Position numbers and translations under genes: made by a program
Assembly (NCBI GenBank): GCA_946479185.1
Contig: CAMLFF010000086.1
Span: forward strand, 1-10,312
Length of the DNA: 10,312 bases
Reading direction: 5' to 3'
Origin: an uncultured Sphingobium sp.
GTDB taxonomy: Bacteria > Pseudomonadota > Alphaproteobacteria > Sphingomonadales > Sphingomonadaceae
The notes under the pieces: model-generated
What the model was told of the DNA's origin: nothing
Database searches by the model: none
What the model saw: only the letters and a program-made list of their open reading frames with translations
Shown here: positions 8,161 through 10,312 of the stretch, in pieces
Position numbering within the stretch: position 1 is the first letter of the stretch
How the letters are laid out: each line of letters opens with the position of its first letter

Positions 8161-8403
8161 TTACCGCGATCCACTTTCGCGGCGCGATTCAAGCAATTGG
8201 TCGGCGAAGGACCTATCGAATATCTCACTCGCTGGCGGATGCTGCTCGCTGGACGCAGCCTGTCGCGCGGCGACGCGATGGGGACAGTCGCCCGCTCGCT
8301 CGGGTATAAATCAGAAAGCTCGTTCGGCACTGCCTATAAGCGCGTAGTGGGCGGCACACCTCGCCGGCGCGCGCGTCTGTTGGCTGTTGGGGGCCGGAGC
8401 TGA
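8082..8403 (+). pseudogene. AraC-family transcriptional regulator remnant (C-terminal DNA-binding part, frameshifted)
   Basis: From about 8082, in the frame of ATG 8109, the translation reads LHLGEGMDVGWVSALSDRQ and then VGAAITAIH. This matches the linker and first helices of cupin-type AraC regulators. At 8166-8174 the similarity jumps to the next frame as STFAARFKQLVGEGPIEYL, followed by TRWRMLLAGRSL, a degenerate region and LGYKSESSFGTAYKRVVGGTP, the second helix-turn-helix; the stop is at 8401. The roughly 20 residues of the first helix-turn-helix (usually ending MSRSTFAARF) are missing, consistent with a small frameshifting deletion at GCGATCCAC. The N-terminal sensor domain is gone altogether, the gene being cut where TBDR2 begins. 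In the restored order it diverges from TBDR2, the usual position of a local regulator. Non-functional. Confidence 0.82.
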
Positions 8404-8623
8404 GCACGACGCTTGGTGGGCCGATCCACTGCACTCGCCAACCTTTGACCCGCGCGAACGACAGTTCGTCTGCGGGCGTTTCCCGAAGCCTGCAGGTCGC
8501 CTAACGATCCGCTGTTCGCGCGCAAAGTCATGGCAGGAGCAAGTTCGCTAACGTCAGGTTCTGTCCCAAACGGTCGTTCAGCGACGCGGATGGGAATGAC
8601 CGCAAAGTCCCCAAGAAGCGACG
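8404..8623. other. Gene-free stretch with two hairpins, possible degenerate interspersed element
   Basis: There is no credible gene. A bulged hairpin at 8449-8476 (CCCGC-g-CGAAC-GACA-GTTCG-tct-GCGGG) begins 46 bases after the AraC stop and might serve as its terminator, though no T-run follows. A second dyad, CGGTCGTT at 8571-8578 with AATGACCG at 8595-8602, has one G-T pair. The style recalls degenerate non-coding sequences I associate with sphingomonad intergenic regions, but I cannot confirm this. No recognisable promoter for the downstream plus-strand genes was found. Confidence 0.45.
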
Positions 8624-9355
8624 ATGCCGCTTCAGACAGCTAGCGGACCAGAGCCAGTCGTTTGCATCTTCTCCGACGAACGTCCGGTCCTGAGCGCCCA
8701 TGCCAGCTTCTCAGGCGCGCTGGCCTGGCCTTATGTCTATCCCTGGCCCCAGCGCCCAACGGGGCTGGTCGAAGACGCGTTCGACGAACTGGCGCGGCGC
8801 TGGAAGCCGATCCTGGACCATTTCGACGAGCAGGGCGTGGACATCGGTTTCGAAATCCATCCGGGCGAGGATCTCCACGACGGCGTGACGTTCGAGATGT
8901 TCCTCGATCGCGTCGGCAATCATCCCCGCGCCAATATTCTTTACGATCCTTCACATCTCGTGCTGCAACAGCTCGACTATCTGGCGTTTCTCGACATTTA
9001 TCATGAGCGCATCAAATGCGTTCATATCAAGGATGCCGAGTTCCGCCCCAATGGCCGGATGGGCGTCTATGGCGGCTATCAGTCGTGGGTAGATCGGCCC
9101 GGCCGTTTCCGGTCGCTGGGCGATGGGCAGGTCGATTTTCCGGGCATCTTTTCCAAGCTCGCGCAATATGATTTTCCCGGCTGGGCCGTGCTCGAGTGGG
9201 AATGTGCGCTCAAGCACCCCGAGCAGGGCGCAGCGGAAGGCGCACCGTTCATTGCCCGCCATATCATCCATGTGACAGACTATGCGTTCGATGATTTCGC
9301 CGCTGGCGGTGCCGACCGCGCGCTCAATCGACAGATTATGGGCATTGAAACATGA
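8624..9355 (+). pseudogene. Sugar-phosphate isomerase/epimerase-like TIM barrel, C-terminal part (gene split by inversion)
   Basis: Homology starts at Leu23-Ser24 (CTGAGC, 8690-8695). The first 22 residues from ATG 8624 are unrelated sequence brought in by the inversion, with no good ribosome site. The back of the barrel is complete. Likely metal ligands are Glu77 (IGFEIHPGED), Asp108 (NILYDPSH), His134 (CVHIKDAE) and Glu191 (AVLEWE). Joined to codons 1-132 of the half at 5048-5470 it gives a frame of about 352 residues, normal for the family. The 3' end overlaps the next gene as ATGA, showing it once drove translation of the subunit-3 gene. Both halves are free of other lesions. A 243-residue product might be made, but half a TIM barrel is unlikely to be active by itself. 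Confidence 0.88.
8689..8693 (+). repeat. Right inversion breakpoint microhomology (CCTGA)
   Basis: This is the inverted partner of TCAGG at 5074-5078. Upstream the sequence is unrelated to the family (ERPV); downstream it is epimerase (SAHASFSGALAW). Flipping the 3,620 bases between the outer ends of the two sites recreates the intact gene. Confidence 0.75.
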
Positions 9356-9981
9356 GCGAAGGCGCACCTTGGGGTCGGCGGGATTTCCTGGGAGCGGCTG
9401 CGCTGCTGGCGTTGTGCGTTGGCGTGCCGGTCGCGGGAGTGCGCCTGAGCGAGTTGGATGAAGATGATGCACCCAGCGAGCGGGCGAGAGCGATGATGGC
9501 GGAGGTGGCTGAGTTGGTCATCCCGCGCACCGACACACCCGGCGCGCGGGACGTTGGCACAGGCGATTTCGTCATCCTTGCTCTGGCGCACGGCCTGTCC
9601 GGTACGAGAGCCCCTGTGGCGAGCGGCGCGATTACGCCGGCGCTGAGCGCCTTCACGCGCCGCGACGGCTCTCTGCGCTACCTGCCGTGGCTCGAGAGAA
9701 GGCTCGATCAGGCCGCGAACGGGGATTTTTGCAAGCGAACGCCAGCCGAGGGTTCCGACATTCTCGCCAAGATCGATGCGGAAGCCATGGTCCGGGGGGC
9801 GCCATGGTCACCTTGGGTCGCCATCAAGGGGCTCATCCTGACTGGCTATTATACCTCGCAGATCGGCGCATCCCGAGAGCTGCGCTATGAACTCGTGCCG
9901 GGCAGGTTCGATCCCGATCTTCCGCTTCGACCGGGTGATCGCGCCTGGTCGAGCGACTGGACAGCCGTGGAGTTTGGCTAA
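9352..9981 (+). CDS. Gluconate 2-dehydrogenase subunit 3-family protein (Tat-exported small subunit)
   Basis: The product has 209 residues. The N-terminus carries a twin-arginine-like R9-R10-D-F-L followed by a hydrophobic stretch (14-30), so it is probably exported by Tat, perhaps carrying its FAD partner with it. The family signature is VAELVIPRTDTPGA at 52-65, and the C-terminal part has GYYTSQIGASRELRYE and PGRFDPDLP, typical of subunit 3. This family provides the small subunit of membrane or periplasmic FAD dehydrogenases such as gluconate 2-dehydrogenase and glucoside 3-dehydrogenase (LacC of Caulobacter lacABC). The ATG overlaps the epimerase stop (ATGA) and its stop overlaps the next ATG (TAATG), so it is tightly coupled to the GMC gene, its expected partner. 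After the inversion its natural promoter, upstream of TBDR2, no longer reads into it. Confidence 0.88.
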   Translation: MSEGAPWGRRDFLGAAALLALCVGVPVAGVRLSELDEDDAPSERARAMMAEVAELVIPRTDTPGARDVGTGDFVILALAHGLSGTRAPVASGAITPALSAFTRRDGSLRYLPWLERRLDQAANGDFCKRTPAEGSDILAKIDAEAMVRGAPWSPWVAIKGLILTGYYTSQIGASRELRYELVPGRFDPDLPLRPGDRAWSSDWTAVEFG

Positions 9982-10312
9982 TGGCTGAAGCAAGCACCCA
10001 ATTCGATGCGATCATCGTGGGCTCCGGCATCACGGGAGGATGGGCCGCCAAGGAGCTGACGGAGGCTGGCCTCAAGGTTCTCATGATCGAGCGAGGGCGC
10101 AATATCGACCATCAGGTCGACTATGCGACCGAGCAGAAAGCCCCTTGGGAGCTGCCGTTCCGTGGGCTTGGGGATGCCGAGCAATATGCGCGGGATTATC
10201 CGGTGCAGATGCTGAACCGCCACTTCAACGAGTTCACCCAAGGGCATTTCGTGAATGACCGGGAAAATCCCTATCAGACAGGGCAGGGAACGGCGTTCGA
10301 CTGGTTCCGCAG
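9981..10312 (+). CDS. GMC-family FAD oxidoreductase (partial, 3' end outside window)
   Basis: ATG 9981 overlaps the previous TAA; GGAG lies 8 bases upstream. The 110 codons present start with the ADP-binding fold: FDAIIVGSGITGGWAAKEL at 8-26 (GxGxxG with G14, G16, G19) and acidic Glu37 in LMIERG. This is followed by residues typical of the gluconate-2-dehydrogenase/glucoside-3-dehydrogenase large subunit. It should bind FAD and oxidise a sugar hydroxyl in the periplasm, passing electrons to a cytochrome c. It has no signal peptide of its own, which fits export together with the Tat-bearing subunit 3. The catalytic His region lies beyond the window. LacA-like glucoside 3-dehydrogenase is the most likely role given the Gfo/Idh and epimerase genes of the restored operon, but gluconate or another polyol remains possible. 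Confidence 0.9.
   Translation, partial: MAEASTQFDAIIVGSGITGGWAAKELTEAGLKVLMIERGRNIDHQVDYATEQKAPWELPFRGLGDAEQYARDYPVQMLNRHFNEFTQGHFVNDRENPYQTGQGTAFDWFR

Noticed and set aside
5074..8693. Programmed invertible switch (phase variation by a site-specific recombinase)
   Set aside because: Only 5 bp are shared at the ends, no invertase gene is present, and one breakpoint lies inside an enzyme gene. A one-off microhomology event is simpler.
5048..9355. Insertion sequence or transposon as the cause of the gene break
   Set aside because: No transposase frame, terminal inverted repeats or target duplications were seen in the segment or at its ends.
1..10312. tRNA, rRNA, CRISPR array
   Set aside because: No tRNA-like fold, rRNA stretch or regularly spaced direct repeats were found on reading the gene-free parts.

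Overview
The window is about 60% GC. It carries two TonB-dependent outer-membrane receptor (TBDR) genes, sugar-type catabolic genes, a GPH-family transporter and a GMC/gluconate-2-dehydrogenase pair. This gene mix and the protein style are typical of an alphaproteobacterium of the Sphingomonadales (Sphingomonas/Novosphingobium/Sphingobium type). That placement rests on recognition of gene style, not on a marker gene.

Layout. Left third, minus strand: an intact receptor (2052-4451), a GPH/MFS symporter (610-2043) and a TauD/TfdA-type 2-oxoglutarate dioxygenase running off the left edge (1-579). The three are packed with 8- and 30-base gaps and read as one uptake-plus-enzyme operon. Upstream of it lies about 600 bases without a gene (4452-5047), holding a cluster of inverted repeats and a perfect TATAAT. 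Centre, minus strand: a 5'-truncated second TBDR (6673-8160), a Gfo/Idh/MocA oxidoreductase (5467-6594) and the first 132 codons of a sugar-phosphate isomerase/epimerase-like TIM-barrel gene (5048-5470). Then, on the plus strand: a broken AraC-type regulator (about 8082-8403), a structured non-coding stretch (8404-8623), the remaining 220 codons of the same epimerase (to 9355), a gluconate-2-dehydrogenase subunit-3-like protein (9352-9981) and the start of a GMC oxidoreductase (9981 to the edge).

Main observation. The epimerase is split into two halves on opposite strands, 3.6 kb apart. Flipping the segment between 5074-5078 (TCAGG) and 8689-8693 (CCTGA) rejoins the halves exactly in frame into a protein of about 352 residues. 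It also puts TBDR2, Gfo/Idh, epimerase, subunit 3 and GMC oxidoreductase on one strand as one tightly coupled operon, with the AraC gene diverging from it. So the window appears to hold a catabolic operon broken by a microhomology inversion. Two further lesions are visible: a deletion that removed the 5' ends of both the AraC gene and TBDR2 and left them abutting near 8080, and a frameshifting deletion inside the AraC DNA-binding domain.

Joint function (inference). The restored operon resembles oxidative glycoside or sugar pathways: periplasmic GMC/subunit-3 oxidation at sugar C3, as in glucoside 3-dehydrogenase, with Gfo/Idh and TIM-barrel enzymes acting on the keto-sugar. As it stands the pathway is probably inactive, because its receptor, regulator and epimerase are all broken.
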